Source: Sulfurimonas sp. endosymbiont of Alviniconcha boucheti (GTDB lineage Bacteria; Campylobacterota; Campylobacteria; Campylobacterales; Sulfurimonadaceae). From it: DNA of 64,000 bases. The stretch covers positions 147,056-211,055 of the forward strand of contig JAICBP010000083.1 in the NCBI GenBank assembly GCA_021766785.1, read 5' to 3'. A program made the position numbers and the translations under genes. Of the stretch, positions 48,132 to 56,728 are shown piece by piece (the first letter of the stretch is position 1; each line of letters starts with the position of its first letter). A model generated the notes under the pieces. That model was not told the DNA's origin. It saw only the letters and a list, made by a program, of their open reading frames with translations, and searched no databases.

Positions 48132-49259
48132 TTGCAAATACCATTTCATAAAACCCATACTACCCAAGAAGAGATAGATGCAGTAACAGAGGCGATAAAG
48201 TCTGGTTGGCTTACAATGGGTCCAAAAGTTGTAAAGTTTGAAGAGAAGTTCAAGGAGTATGTAGGTTCGGATGAAGCAGTGAGTATGAACAGTGCAACTG
48301 CTGCTCTTCATCTAGGGCTCAAAGCAGTTGGTATAAAGCGAGGTGATGAAGTCATCTTACCTACAAATACTTTTGTGGCAACAGCAGAGGTGGTGACTTA
48401 CTTCGATGCCATACCTGTACTGTGTGATATAGAAGAAAATACACACAATATAGATGTTGCTAAGATAGAAGCACTCATTACTGATAAAACACGAGCAATT
48501 ATTCCAGTACACTTTGCAGGACAACCTTGTGATATGGATGAACTTTATAAAATAGCTGAGAAATACAATTTAAAAATTGTAGAGGATGCTGCTCATGCTA
48601 TTCCTAGCTCTTATAAAGGCACAATGATAGGAAATCTTGAAAAATCAGATATAACCTGCTTCAGTTTTTATGCTACAAAAACACTTAGTACAGGTGAGGG
48701 TGGTATGGCAACAACAAATAACTCAGAGTATGCAAAAAATATGAAAATAAATCGCCTTCATGGTATCAGTCGTGATGCTTGGGATAGATACACAACAAAA
48801 GGTGCATGGCATTATGAAATAGTGGATAATGGTTGTAAATATAATACTACAGATATTAATGCATCAATAGGTCTAGTGCAACTGAAAAAACAGGATATAC
48901 TTAGAGAAAAGAGAGCATATATCGCTTCAGTGTATAATGAAGCTTTTAAAACACTTAAAAATGTTCAACTCCCTTTTGTAAAAGATGATAGAGAGACATC
49001 ATGGCATCTTTATGTTATAAAAATAGATAATCGGGATGAAATGATAGAGCGACTCAAAGAAGCAGGTGTAGGGTGTAGTGTTCATTTTATTCCTATCCAT
49101 AATCATCCTTACTATAAAGAGAAATATAACTATAATTATGAAGATTATTCAGTTGCAAACAGAGTATATGAAAAATCACTCTCTCTTCCTATCTATCCAG
49201 ATATGAGTGAAGAAGAGATATCATTTGTTGTTAAAAATATTAAGGAAATCATTGCTTAA
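48132..49259 (+). CDS. DegT-family sugar aminotransferase (PglE-like)
   Basis: 375 residues from TTG 48132 (QIPFHKTHTTQEEIDAV), five bases after the previous stop; the longer frame from TTG 48105 runs over the 3' end of that gene. PLP-Lys lies in FSFYATKTLSTGEGGM and the cofactor Asp in KIVEDAAHAIPSSYKG. With a phosphoglycosyl transferase and a 4,6-dehydratase next, it probably aminates C4 of UDP-4-keto-6-deoxy-GlcNAc, as PglE does. It ends sharing one base with the next gene. Confidence 0.85.
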   Translation: MQIPFHKTHTTQEEIDAVTEAIKSGWLTMGPKVVKFEEKFKEYVGSDEAVSMNSATAALHLGLKAVGIKRGDEVILPTNTFVATAEVVTYFDAIPVLCDIEENTHNIDVAKIEALITDKTRAIIPVHFAGQPCDMDELYKIAEKYNLKIVEDAAHAIPSSYKGTMIGNLEKSDITCFSFYATKTLSTGEGGMATTNNSEYAKNMKINRLHGISRDAWDRYTTKGAWHYEIVDNGCKYNTTDINASIGLVQLKKQDILREKRAYIASVYNEAFKTLKNVQLPFVKDDRETSWHLYVIKIDNRDEMIERLKEAGVGCSVHFIPIHNHPYYKEKYNYNYEDYSVANRVYEKSLSLPIYPDMSEEEISFVVKNIKEIIA

Positions 49260-49858
49260 TGTATAGAACTTTTGGAAAAAGATTATTTGATATTATAGCA
49301 ACTACAATTGGTATGCTTTTGTTAGCTCCGGTTATGCTTATTATTATTCTTTGGATAAAGTTCAGCTCCGAGGGTCCTCTCCTCTATGTTCAAAAACGAG
49401 TAGGAAAAAATTTTAAAGAGTTTGATCTATATAAATTTAGATCTATGGTAGTTGATGCTGATAGAAATGGACCTAGTGTTACAAGTGGGGATGATAGTCG
49501 TATTACCAAAGTGGGTAAAATTATACGTCACACAAAGATAGATGAACTTCCGCAACTGTTCAATGTCCTTAAAGGAGATATGTCTCTTGTAGGACCTAGA
49601 CCAGAGGTGATGAAGTTTGTTTCTCAAAAAAAAGAGAGTTATGTAAAAGTTCTTAGTGTAAAGCCAGGCATAACAGATACTGCAGCCATAGAGTTTCGTG
49701 ATGAAGAGAGTATAATGGAGCAGTATGATGATAAGGAAGAAGCATATATTAAATATGTATTGCCTCAGAAAATAAAGTTGTATTATATGTATATAGAGAA
49801 TATTACATTTGTAAATGATGTAAGGTTAATACTGCAAACACTAAAGGTGATAAAATGA
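49259..49858 (+). CDS. Monotopic phosphoglycosyl transferase (PglC-like)
   Basis: 199 residues. It transfers a sugar-1-phosphate to undecaprenyl phosphate, beginning the repeat unit. A reentrant membrane helix at the N-terminus (KRLFDIIATTIGMLLLAPVM) precedes the catalytic domain with FDLYKFRSMVVDAD, the D-E-x-P pair in TKIDELPQLFNVLKGDMSLV and VGPRPEV. Small size and context are like PglC of Campylobacter, so the first sugar may be a 4-amino-6-deoxy-HexNAc. Confidence 0.88.
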   Translation: MYRTFGKRLFDIIATTIGMLLLAPVMLIIILWIKFSSEGPLLYVQKRVGKNFKEFDLYKFRSMVVDADRNGPSVTSGDDSRITKVGKIIRHTKIDELPQLFNVLKGDMSLVGPRPEVMKFVSQKKESYVKVLSVKPGITDTAAIEFRDEESIMEQYDDKEEAYIKYVLPQKIKLYYMYIENITFVNDVRLILQTLKVIK

Positions 49859-51603
49859 ATATTGACAAACGCCTACTAAACATACTAGTCATCATATTGT
49901 TAACATTTAGTACCTTCTGGTGGACATTTTTTATCTTCCATCTTCCTTTTGACCTCCATGCTATCTTAGTGGTTCTTTTTGTTCGTGTTCTTGCATCATT
50001 TATCATACTCAAGGACTATTCACTCGCTTGGAGTAAGGTAACACAGAAGACATTTTTGATGAAGAGTATAGTGTATGGGAGTGCTTTTGTGGTCTATTTA
50101 CCTATACTATATGGTGAAGTTTGGATCTATTTTTTAATTTCTGAACTCTTTATATATCTTTTTTCTATAAACTTTTCCATGTATCTTTACTACTATTATA
50201 TTAACAGAAGTCAAGTGCAAAAGACTAAAACAGTTGTTATTTATGGTGCTGGAAAGGCAGGGATAAAACTAGATTCTGAGTTTAAAAATACGGAGTATAA
50301 AGTAAAATATTTTTGTGATGATAATGCAATTTTACATGGGAGGAGTATAGATGCTATCTCTATCCTCTCTAAACGGCAGCTTTTAAAAAAGGCAACACAA
50401 ACAAAATATGATCTTCTTGTAATCGCTATGCCGAGTGCGGAGAAAAGAGTTATATCTGAACTCTACAACGAACTGCATCCTCATTTTGAGCAGATAAAAG
50501 TGCTTCCTACTTTAGAGAACATCCTTCAAGATAAAAAGTTCAGTGCACAACTCAAAGATATATCAGTAGAGGATCTCCTCTCTCGCTATCCAGCAGATTT
50601 AGATAAAAAAAAGATCTCCTCTTTTATACATGGAAAAACTATTCTTATAACTGGTGCAGGTGGAAGTATAGGAAGTGAGATAGTTCGCCAGTGCATCAAG
50701 TATCAAGCAGTAAAACTTATTTTAGTTGATCATAGTGAGTTTAATCTTTATGAGATTGAGCAAGAGGTGAATACTGAAAATGTAGTTCCAGTTATGCAGA
50801 GTGTAAATAATAAACTTGATATACAAAAAACATTACAACTCTATAAACCAGAGATAGTGATCCATGCCGCCGCATATAAACATGTGCCACTAGTAGAAGC
50901 AAATATCGCAGAAGCGATTAAAAACAATGTGCTGGGAACGAAAAATGTTATAGACTGTGCCATAGAGAGTGGCGTTCAAAAAGTTGTACTTATCTCAACA
51001 GACAAGGCAGTACGCCCTACAAATGTCATGGGAACAACAAAGCGTATCTGTGAACTTTATGCACAAAATAGCAATGGTCAAGGTACTGATATTGTAGCCG
51101 TACGTTTTGGGAATGTACTTGGCTCAAGTGGTAGTGTTATACCTAAGTTCAAAAAGCAGATAGCAGAGGGTAAAAACATTACTGTAACTCATCCTGAAAT
51201 TACAAGATATTTTATGCTTATCCCTGAGGCATGTGAGCTAGTACTTCAAGCTGGTGCTATAGGTACTGGTGGTGAGATTTTTATACTTGATATGGGAGAA
51301 CCTATAAAAATAGTAGATCTAGCTAAAAAGATGATTGAGCTTAGTGGAAACGCCAATATAGAGATAGAGTTTAGTGGTTTACGCCCTGGAGAAAAGCTCT
51401 ATGAAGAGTTACTTATAGATGAGACTAACTATACAACAGAGTATGACTCCATAACAGTTGCAAAACCAACACCTTACGAGCTCAATAAGCTCAACAAAGA
51501 TATAGAAGAGTTATTAAGCTGTGAAGATAAGCTCAAGAAATTAAAAGAGATAGTCCCAGAGTTTAATCATCAATTAAACAATTCTCAAAGGAAAACTATA
51601 TGA
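49855..51603 (+). CDS. UDP-HexNAc 4,6-dehydratase (PglF/WbpM family)
   Basis: 582 residues. Four transmembrane helices occupy the first 120 residues. A CoA-binding-like Rossmann domain follows (TVVIYGAGKAGIKLDSEF), then the catalytic SDR domain: GKTILITGAGGSIGSEIVRQ, HAAAYKHVPLVEAN and VVLISTDKAVRPTNVMGTTK. It makes UDP-4-keto-6-deoxy-GlcNAc at the inner membrane, the substrate for the aminotransferase at 48132. It overlaps both neighbours by four bases. Confidence 0.9.
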   Translation: MNIDKRLLNILVIILLTFSTFWWTFFIFHLPFDLHAILVVLFVRVLASFIILKDYSLAWSKVTQKTFLMKSIVYGSAFVVYLPILYGEVWIYFLISELFIYLFSINFSMYLYYYYINRSQVQKTKTVVIYGAGKAGIKLDSEFKNTEYKVKYFCDDNAILHGRSIDAISILSKRQLLKKATQTKYDLLVIAMPSAEKRVISELYNELHPHFEQIKVLPTLENILQDKKFSAQLKDISVEDLLSRYPADLDKKKISSFIHGKTILITGAGGSIGSEIVRQCIKYQAVKLILVDHSEFNLYEIEQEVNTENVVPVMQSVNNKLDIQKTLQLYKPEIVIHAAAYKHVPLVEANIAEAIKNNVLGTKNVIDCAIESGVQKVVLISTDKAVRPTNVMGTTKRICELYAQNSNGQGTDIVAVRFGNVLGSSGSVIPKFKKQIAEGKNITVTHPEITRYFMLIPEACELVLQAGAIGTGGEIFILDMGEPIKIVDLAKKMIELSGNANIEIEFSGLRPGEKLYEELLIDETNYTTEYDSITVAKPTPYELNKLNKDIEELLSCEDKLKKLKEIVPEFNHQLNNSQRKTI

Positions 51604-51848
51604 AACTTTTTACACTTCTTTTTTTTGCTGTAACATCTCTTGTTGCTGCTGTGGATATAAATAATGCGAGCAAATCAGAGCTCATGAACCTCAAAGGTAT
51701 AGGTGCAAAAAAAGCAGATGCTATCATTATGTATCGTAAAGATCACTGTTTTAAAGATGCTCAAAGTTTGAAGGCTGTCAAGGGGATAGGTGTAAAAACT
51801 GTAGCAAAAAACAGAGATAAGATAAAGGTTGGTGCTTGTAGAAAATAG
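51600..51848 (+). CDS. ComEA-like periplasmic helix-hairpin-helix protein
   Basis: 82 residues. A signal peptide (MKLFTLLFFAVTSLVAA) is followed by one HhH repeat pair: DINNASKSELMNLKGIGAKK and LKAVKGIGVKTVAKN. Size and layout match the small ComEA-type proteins that bind DNA in the periplasm during uptake. Its HhH region is related to that of the fusion gene at 8315. It overlaps the PglF-like gene by four bases, although uptake and sugar synthesis have no obvious link. Confidence 0.82.
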   Translation: MKLFTLLFFAVTSLVAAVDINNASKSELMNLKGIGAKKADAIIMYRKDHCFKDAQSLKAVKGIGVKTVAKNRDKIKVGACRK

Positions 51849-51862
51849 TATTTTACTATTTT
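51842..51862 (+). terminator. Terminator-like hairpin closing the polysaccharide operon
   Basis: AAAATAGTA / TACTATTTT pair over nine bases with a three-base loop, starting in the last codons of the ComEA-like gene and ending in T4. It is AT-rich and so modest in strength. Confidence 0.45.
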
Positions 51863-51990
51863 AAGAGATTAGAGACTTTTTATCTGTAAAAGTTTATGTT
51901 ATGTTACAATTTTTATAAATTTGAAGTTTTGTGGTGATGTTATAAAATTATTTGGGTATTTATAAGAAAAGTTAGTATAAACTACTTCTT

Positions 51991-52764
51991 ATGAATATAG
52001 AAAGTGTTGCAGCAAAGAAGAGGTTTGGACAGAACTTTCTAAAAGATCAATCAGTTTTAAGAAAAATTATCGAAGCGATGCCCAAGAATGAGAATAAACT
52101 TGTAGAGATTGGACCTGGCTTAGGTGATTTAACTAAGTTTTTAGTTGATGTCAGAAGTGTAGAAGCTTTTGAGGTAGATACCGATTTGTGTAAACTGTTA
52201 CAAAGTATATTTAAAGAAGAGATCGCTACCAAGCGACTCCATATAAATTGTGGGGATGTGTTACAAGCTTGGCAGAGTAGTTTAGTGGATGAACCGTACG
52301 ATTTAGTGGCAAATTTGCCCTATTATATCGCTACAAACATAATCCTAAAAGCACTCGCAGATCCAATGTGTAAAAATATATTAGTAATGGTTCAGTTAGA
52401 AGTAGCAGAGAAGTTTTGTGCATCTGCTGGTGAGAAAGTATTTGGAAGTTTGAGTATTATTGCTCAAACTATTGGAAAGGCAGAAATTGTCGTAAAAGTT
52501 CCACCAACTGCATTTGAACCACAGCCAAAAGTTGATTCTGCTGTTTTTCTCATACAAAAAAATGCCGATAGACATGATAAAGAGTTTGAAGATATGCTTA
52601 GGGTTGCATTTACACAACCTAGAAAAACTCTTATGAAAAATCTCTCGCAGAAGTATGATAAATCCAGACTGATAGAAGTTTTTAATAAGCTCTCTTTATT
52701 ACACACGATTCGCCCTCATCAAGTGAACACTCAGGACTATCACCAACTCTATAAAACAATATAA
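51991..52764 (+). CDS. rsmA: 16S rRNA dimethyladenosine transferase RsmA/KsgA
   Basis: 257 residues. RsmA dimethylates two adjacent adenines near the 3' end of 16S rRNA late in 30S assembly. It has KKRFGQNFLKDQSVLRKI, LVEIGPGLGDLTKFL (SAM loop), NCGDVLQAW and the catalytic DLVANLPYYIATNI (N-L-P-Y). FEPQPKVDSAV is the conserved late motif. It is 12 bases upstream of rnj and so probably co-transcribed. Confidence 0.96.
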   Translation: MNIESVAAKKRFGQNFLKDQSVLRKIIEAMPKNENKLVEIGPGLGDLTKFLVDVRSVEAFEVDTDLCKLLQSIFKEEIATKRLHINCGDVLQAWQSSLVDEPYDLVANLPYYIATNIILKALADPMCKNILVMVQLEVAEKFCASAGEKVFGSLSIIAQTIGKAEIVVKVPPTAFEPQPKVDSAVFLIQKNADRHDKEFEDMLRVAFTQPRKTLMKNLSQKYDKSRLIEVFNKLSLLHTIRPHQVNTQDYHQLYKTI

Positions 52765-52776
52765 AAAGGAGTTTGG

Positions 52777-54711
52777 ATGGCAGAAGAAAATCAAGGGTCA
52801 GCACCAACACAGACAGAATTAAAACCAGCAGGTAGAAACAACAAAAGAAACACTAACAACAAAAAGCCAAATACAAATGGCGATCAAAACAGACAAAATA
52901 CAAATAAGCAAAATAGTAATAACCGAAATAAAAATCGTAACAGTTATCGTAGACAGGTTGCTTCAACAGATGAGAATCTCAAAGCATTTGTGGTGAAGAA
53001 TCAAGAAGCTCATAAGCAACGTCTTAATCCTCACTTCAAACTTGATCTTGATTCAAAAGCGAAAGTACGTATTACACCACTTGGTGGACTTGGTGAGATC
53101 GGTGGAAATATTACTGTCTTTGAGACGGAGAAGGAGGCAATTCTTGTTGATGTAGGGATGAGTTTTCCCGATGAAACTATGCATGGTGTAGATATTCTTA
53201 TTCCTAACTTTTCTTATCTTAGAGAGATAAGGCACAAAATTGTTGCTGTTATTATTACACACGCCCACGAAGACCATATTGGTGCTATGCCTTATCTGTA
53301 TAAAGAGATGCAGTTTCCTATCTATGGAACGCCACTTCCTCTTGCGATGATTGGAAACAAGTTTGATGAGCACCACCTAAAAGAGTGTAGAAAATACTTC
53401 AATCCTGTAGTAAAACGTGAAGTATATGAGATAGGAAATGACTTTAAAATTGAGTGGATGCATATGACTCACTCTATTATAGACTCTTCTTCTTTAGCTA
53501 TTACAACTGATGCAGGTACTATTATTCATACAGGTGATTTTAAGATAGACTATACACCAGTTGATGGATATACTGCTGATCTTCATCGTTTAGCATACTA
53601 CGGGGAAAAAGGTGTTTTATGTCTTCTCTCTGACTCAACAAATTCACATAATCCTAATCCGACGGGTTCTGAGCTTTCGGTAGCACCAGCACTAGATAGG
53701 ATTTTCAGTAAAGCAGAAGGTCGTGTGCTTCTTTCTACCTTTAGTTCAAATATTCATCGTGTACAACAAGCTATAGCGTATGGTATTAAGTATGGTCGTA
53801 AGGTTTGTGTTATAGGGCGTTCTATGGAGCGTAACATTGAACTCGCAATGCAGTATGATTATGTAAAATTTAACAAAAATATTTTTGTAGATGCAGATGA
53901 AGTTTCACGACTTAATGACAAGGAAGTACTTATTGTAACGACTGGTTCTCAAGGTGAGGCAAATTCAGCTCTTTTTAGAATGAGTATTGGTGAGCACAGA
54001 CATGTTAAAATCAAACCAACTGATTTAATTGTACTCTCCTCTCGTGCTATTCCTGGAAATGAAGGCTCTATATCAGGTATGCTTAATCATCTTCAACGTG
54101 CTGGTGCAAAAGTAGAGATGAGTAAAGATATTCATGTTTCAGGTCATGCTTCTATTGAAGAACAAAAACTTATGTTACGCTTAGTTAATCCTAAGTTCTT
54201 CTTACCAGTACATGGTGAGTATAATCATGTAATGAAGCATAGTGAAACAGGTATAATGTGTGGCGTTCCAGAGAGAAATATCTTATTGATGACTGATGGT
54301 GAACAGATAGAAGTTGCTCCAAAATATATGAGAAAAGTAAAAACTGTTAAGACTGGTAAAACATATATAGATAATCAGAATAATCACAGAATAGATGATG
54401 ATATTATTCTAGATCGCCAAAAACTAGCTTCTGATGGTGTAGTTATGCTTGTAGCTGAAGTGAGTGAGCAGAACTCAAAAATGCTTAGCAAACCTAAGGT
54501 AACTACATTTGGTATTGTTCCAGATAAGCAAGATAAAGCATTTGCTAAAGAGATGGAAGCTGTTTTAGAAATCTATCTTACAAATATAAAAGCTGGTTTA
54601 ATTGAAAACCCTCGTGCTCTAGAGAATGATGTGCGACAAGTTGTGCGTAAACATATCTTTAGAAAGATGAAAAAGTATCCACTTATCGTTCCAAATATCT
54701 TAGTTCACTAA
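52777..54711 (+). CDS. rnj: Ribonuclease J
   Basis: 644 residues. RNase J is a metallo-beta-lactamase/beta-CASP exo- and endoribonuclease of the RNA degradosome. Residues 1-70 are a low-complexity Asn/Arg/Lys-rich tail, as in Helicobacter RNase J. The metal site is IITHAHEDHIGAMPYL, with THSIIDSSSLAI, IHTGDFKIDYTP, LLSTFSSNIHRVQ (beta-CASP) and PVHGEYNHVMKH after it. The start follows AAAGGAGTTTGG. Confidence 0.95.
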   Translation: MAEENQGSAPTQTELKPAGRNNKRNTNNKKPNTNGDQNRQNTNKQNSNNRNKNRNSYRRQVASTDENLKAFVVKNQEAHKQRLNPHFKLDLDSKAKVRITPLGGLGEIGGNITVFETEKEAILVDVGMSFPDETMHGVDILIPNFSYLREIRHKIVAVIITHAHEDHIGAMPYLYKEMQFPIYGTPLPLAMIGNKFDEHHLKECRKYFNPVVKREVYEIGNDFKIEWMHMTHSIIDSSSLAITTDAGTIIHTGDFKIDYTPVDGYTADLHRLAYYGEKGVLCLLSDSTNSHNPNPTGSELSVAPALDRIFSKAEGRVLLSTFSSNIHRVQQAIAYGIKYGRKVCVIGRSMERNIELAMQYDYVKFNKNIFVDADEVSRLNDKEVLIVTTGSQGEANSALFRMSIGEHRHVKIKPTDLIVLSSRAIPGNEGSISGMLNHLQRAGAKVEMSKDIHVSGHASIEEQKLMLRLVNPKFFLPVHGEYNHVMKHSETGIMCGVPERNILLMTDGEQIEVAPKYMRKVKTVKTGKTYIDNQNNHRIDDDIILDRQKLASDGVVMLVAEVSEQNSKMLSKPKVTTFGIVPDKQDKAFAKEMEAVLEIYLTNIKAGLIENPRALENDVRQVVRKHIFRKMKKYPLIVPNILVH

Positions 54712-54721
54712 GATTTTTTTT

Positions 54722-54738
54722 GCACTCTTTAAGAGTGC
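54722..54738 (+). terminator. Hairpin after rnj
   Basis: GCACTCTT / AAGAGTGC pair over eight bases around one T, 11 bases after the rnj stop. The T8 run lies before, not after, the stem on plus, so it is a weak terminator candidate or an RNA-stabilising element. Confidence 0.35.
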
Positions 54739-54764
54739 TTATACCTCACTTACCTACTATATGC

Positions 54765-54770
54765 TATAAT
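54765..54770 (+). promoter_or_regulatory. Putative -10 element of the folE promoter
   Basis: TATAAT in T-rich context, 27 bases before the TTG start of folE. Confidence 0.45.
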
Positions 54771-54796
54771 CATAAAAAATTTTATAGAGGCACATT

Positions 54797-55381
54797 TTGT
54801 CAGAGAAAAAAATAGAAGAATTTGAAAATGCAGTAAAATCAATGATGCTCCATATTGGTGAAGATCCAAATCGGGAAGGTCTTCTTGAAACGCCAAAGAG
54901 GGTAAGAAAAGCTTATGAGTTTATATATAGTGGCTATAAAGAAGACCCTATAGAGATACTGAATAAAGCTCTTTTTACAAGCTCTAATGATGAGATGGTT
55001 CTTATAAAAGATATAGAGTTCTATTCCACCTGTGAGCATCATCTTCTACCTATTATTGGGCAAGTACATGTGGCTTATATCCCTAATGGAAAAGTAGTAG
55101 GACTCTCTAAAATCCCTCGTGTAGTTAATGTTTTTGCAAGGCGTATGCAGATTCAAGAACAACTTACAGAACAGATTGCAGATGCTATTATGGAGGCTAT
55201 AGGACCTAAAGGCGTGGCTGTAGTTATTCAAGCAAGACATATGTGTATGGAGATGCGCGGTGTAGAGAAGATAAATTCTACGACTACCTCTTCAGCAATT
55301 CGTGGTCTATTTAAAAAAGATGAGAAAACACGAGCAGAGTTCTTTTCTCTTATAAATTCTCCTACAGGTATAAGATACTAG
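54797..55381 (+). CDS. folE: GTP cyclohydrolase I
   Basis: 194 residues with a TTG start (AGAGG eight bases upstream). FolE makes dihydroneopterin triphosphate from GTP for folate or queuosine. Zinc and active-site residues lie in [20 protein letters not shown] (C and H ligands), [20 protein letters not shown] and [12 protein letters not shown] (second zinc Cys). It is four bases from fliI. Confidence 0.96.
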   Translation: MSEKKIEEFENAVKSMMLHIGEDPNREGLLETPKRVRKAYEFIYSGYKEDPIEILNKALFTSSNDEMVLIKDIEFYSTCEHHLLPIIGQVHVAYIPNGKVVGLSKIPRVVNVFARRMQIQEQLTEQIADAIMEAIGPKGVAVVIQARHMCMEMRGVEKINSTTTSSAIRGLFKKDEKTRAEFFSLINSPTGIRY

Positions 55382-55385
55382 TCTA

Positions 55386-56693
55386 ATGCCATTTACCTCA
55401 CTTAAAGAGAAATTAGCCTCAAAGAACTACTCGGTAGCCTTTGGTGAGGTAGTAAAGATAAATGCGACGGTAATTACTGCTTGCGGATTGAATGTCAGTA
55501 TTTCTGATATAGTCAGAATAGTTTCTAATGAAACAACACAAGAGACTGTAGGTATGGTTACAGAGATAGATGGCTCTACTTTTTATATCACCCCTTTTTC
55601 TTTTGTGGATGGTTTTCGTTCTGGTGATCGAGTTTTTATAGATTCAACAGGTATGAATATTCCTATAGGTGATGGACTTTTAGGTCGTGTTGTAAACCCA
55701 TTTATGCATCCTATAGACGATAAAGGGCATATCCCTAATTCAAAGCTTTTTCCTATCGTTAAGTCTCCTATCTCAGCTATGAAACGTGGTATGATTGATG
55801 AGGTTTTTAGTGTAGGTGTCAAAAGTATAGATGGATTACTTACATGTGGCAAGGGTCAAAAGCTTGGTATTTTTGCTGGTTCTGGTGTAGGAAAATCTAC
55901 TCTTATGGGAATGATAGTCCGTGGTGCAGAAGCACCCATTAAAGTAGTAGCCCTCATTGGTGAGCGTGGTCGTGAGATACCTGAGTTTATAGAGAAAAAT
56001 CTTGGTGGTGATTTGACAAATACTGTTATTATCGTTGCAACGAGTGATGATAGTCCTCTTATGAGGAAATATGGGGCTTTTGCCGCTATGAGTGTAGCGG
56101 AATTTTTTAAGGATAAAGGGCTTGATGTACTTTTTATTATGGATTCAGTGACACGTTTTGCTATGGCACAACGTGAAATTGGACTTGCTCTTGGTGAACC
56201 TCCCACCTCTAAGGGATATCCACCATCTTCACTTACTCTACTTCCTCAGCTTATGGAGCGTGCAGGAAAAGAGGATGGCAAAGGTAGTATTACCGCCTTT
56301 TTCACGGTATTGATAGAGGGTGATGATATGAGTGATCCTATCGCCGATCAGTCGCGTTCTATTTTAGATGGACATATAGTACTATCTCGTGAGATGACAG
56401 ACTTTGGTATTTACCCTCCTATACACATTCTTAACTCTGTATCGCGAGTGATAAACGATATTATAACTCCTGAACATTTTAGGGCAGTATTGAAGTTTCG
56501 TAAACTCTATACACTCCTCAAAGAGAATGAAACACTTATCCGAATAGGAGCTTACAATAAGGGAACCGATCCTGAACTTGATGAGGCGATAGATAAAAAA
56601 GAGGAGATGCAGAAGTTTATCTCTCAAGGGGCAATGTGTAGTGAAGCCTTTAGTAGTAGTACAGAGGCTCTTATAGAGATGATGCAAGCATAA
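55386..56693 (+). CDS. fliI: Flagellar export ATPase
   Basis: 435 residues. FliI is the F1-beta-like ATPase of the flagellar type III secretion apparatus. The Walker A is IFAGSGVGKSTLMGM, Walker B is VLFIMDSVTRFAMAQREI, and GEPPTSKGYPPSSL and GDDMSDPIADQSRSILDGH are typical. With FliW at 18145 it shows a flagellated cell; no other flagellar gene is in the window. Confidence 0.95.
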   Translation: MPFTSLKEKLASKNYSVAFGEVVKINATVITACGLNVSISDIVRIVSNETTQETVGMVTEIDGSTFYITPFSFVDGFRSGDRVFIDSTGMNIPIGDGLLGRVVNPFMHPIDDKGHIPNSKLFPIVKSPISAMKRGMIDEVFSVGVKSIDGLLTCGKGQKLGIFAGSGVGKSTLMGMIVRGAEAPIKVVALIGERGREIPEFIEKNLGGDLTNTVIIVATSDDSPLMRKYGAFAAMSVAEFFKDKGLDVLFIMDSVTRFAMAQREIGLALGEPPTSKGYPPSSLTLLPQLMERAGKEDGKGSITAFFTVLIEGDDMSDPIADQSRSILDGHIVLSREMTDFGIYPPIHILNSVSRVINDIITPEHFRAVLKFRKLYTLLKENETLIRIGAYNKGTDPELDEAIDKKEEMQKFISQGAMCSEAFSSSTEALIEMMQA

Positions 56694-56728
56694 TTTTGGT
56701 AGTTTTTAGTTAAGAGGATTTATAGATA

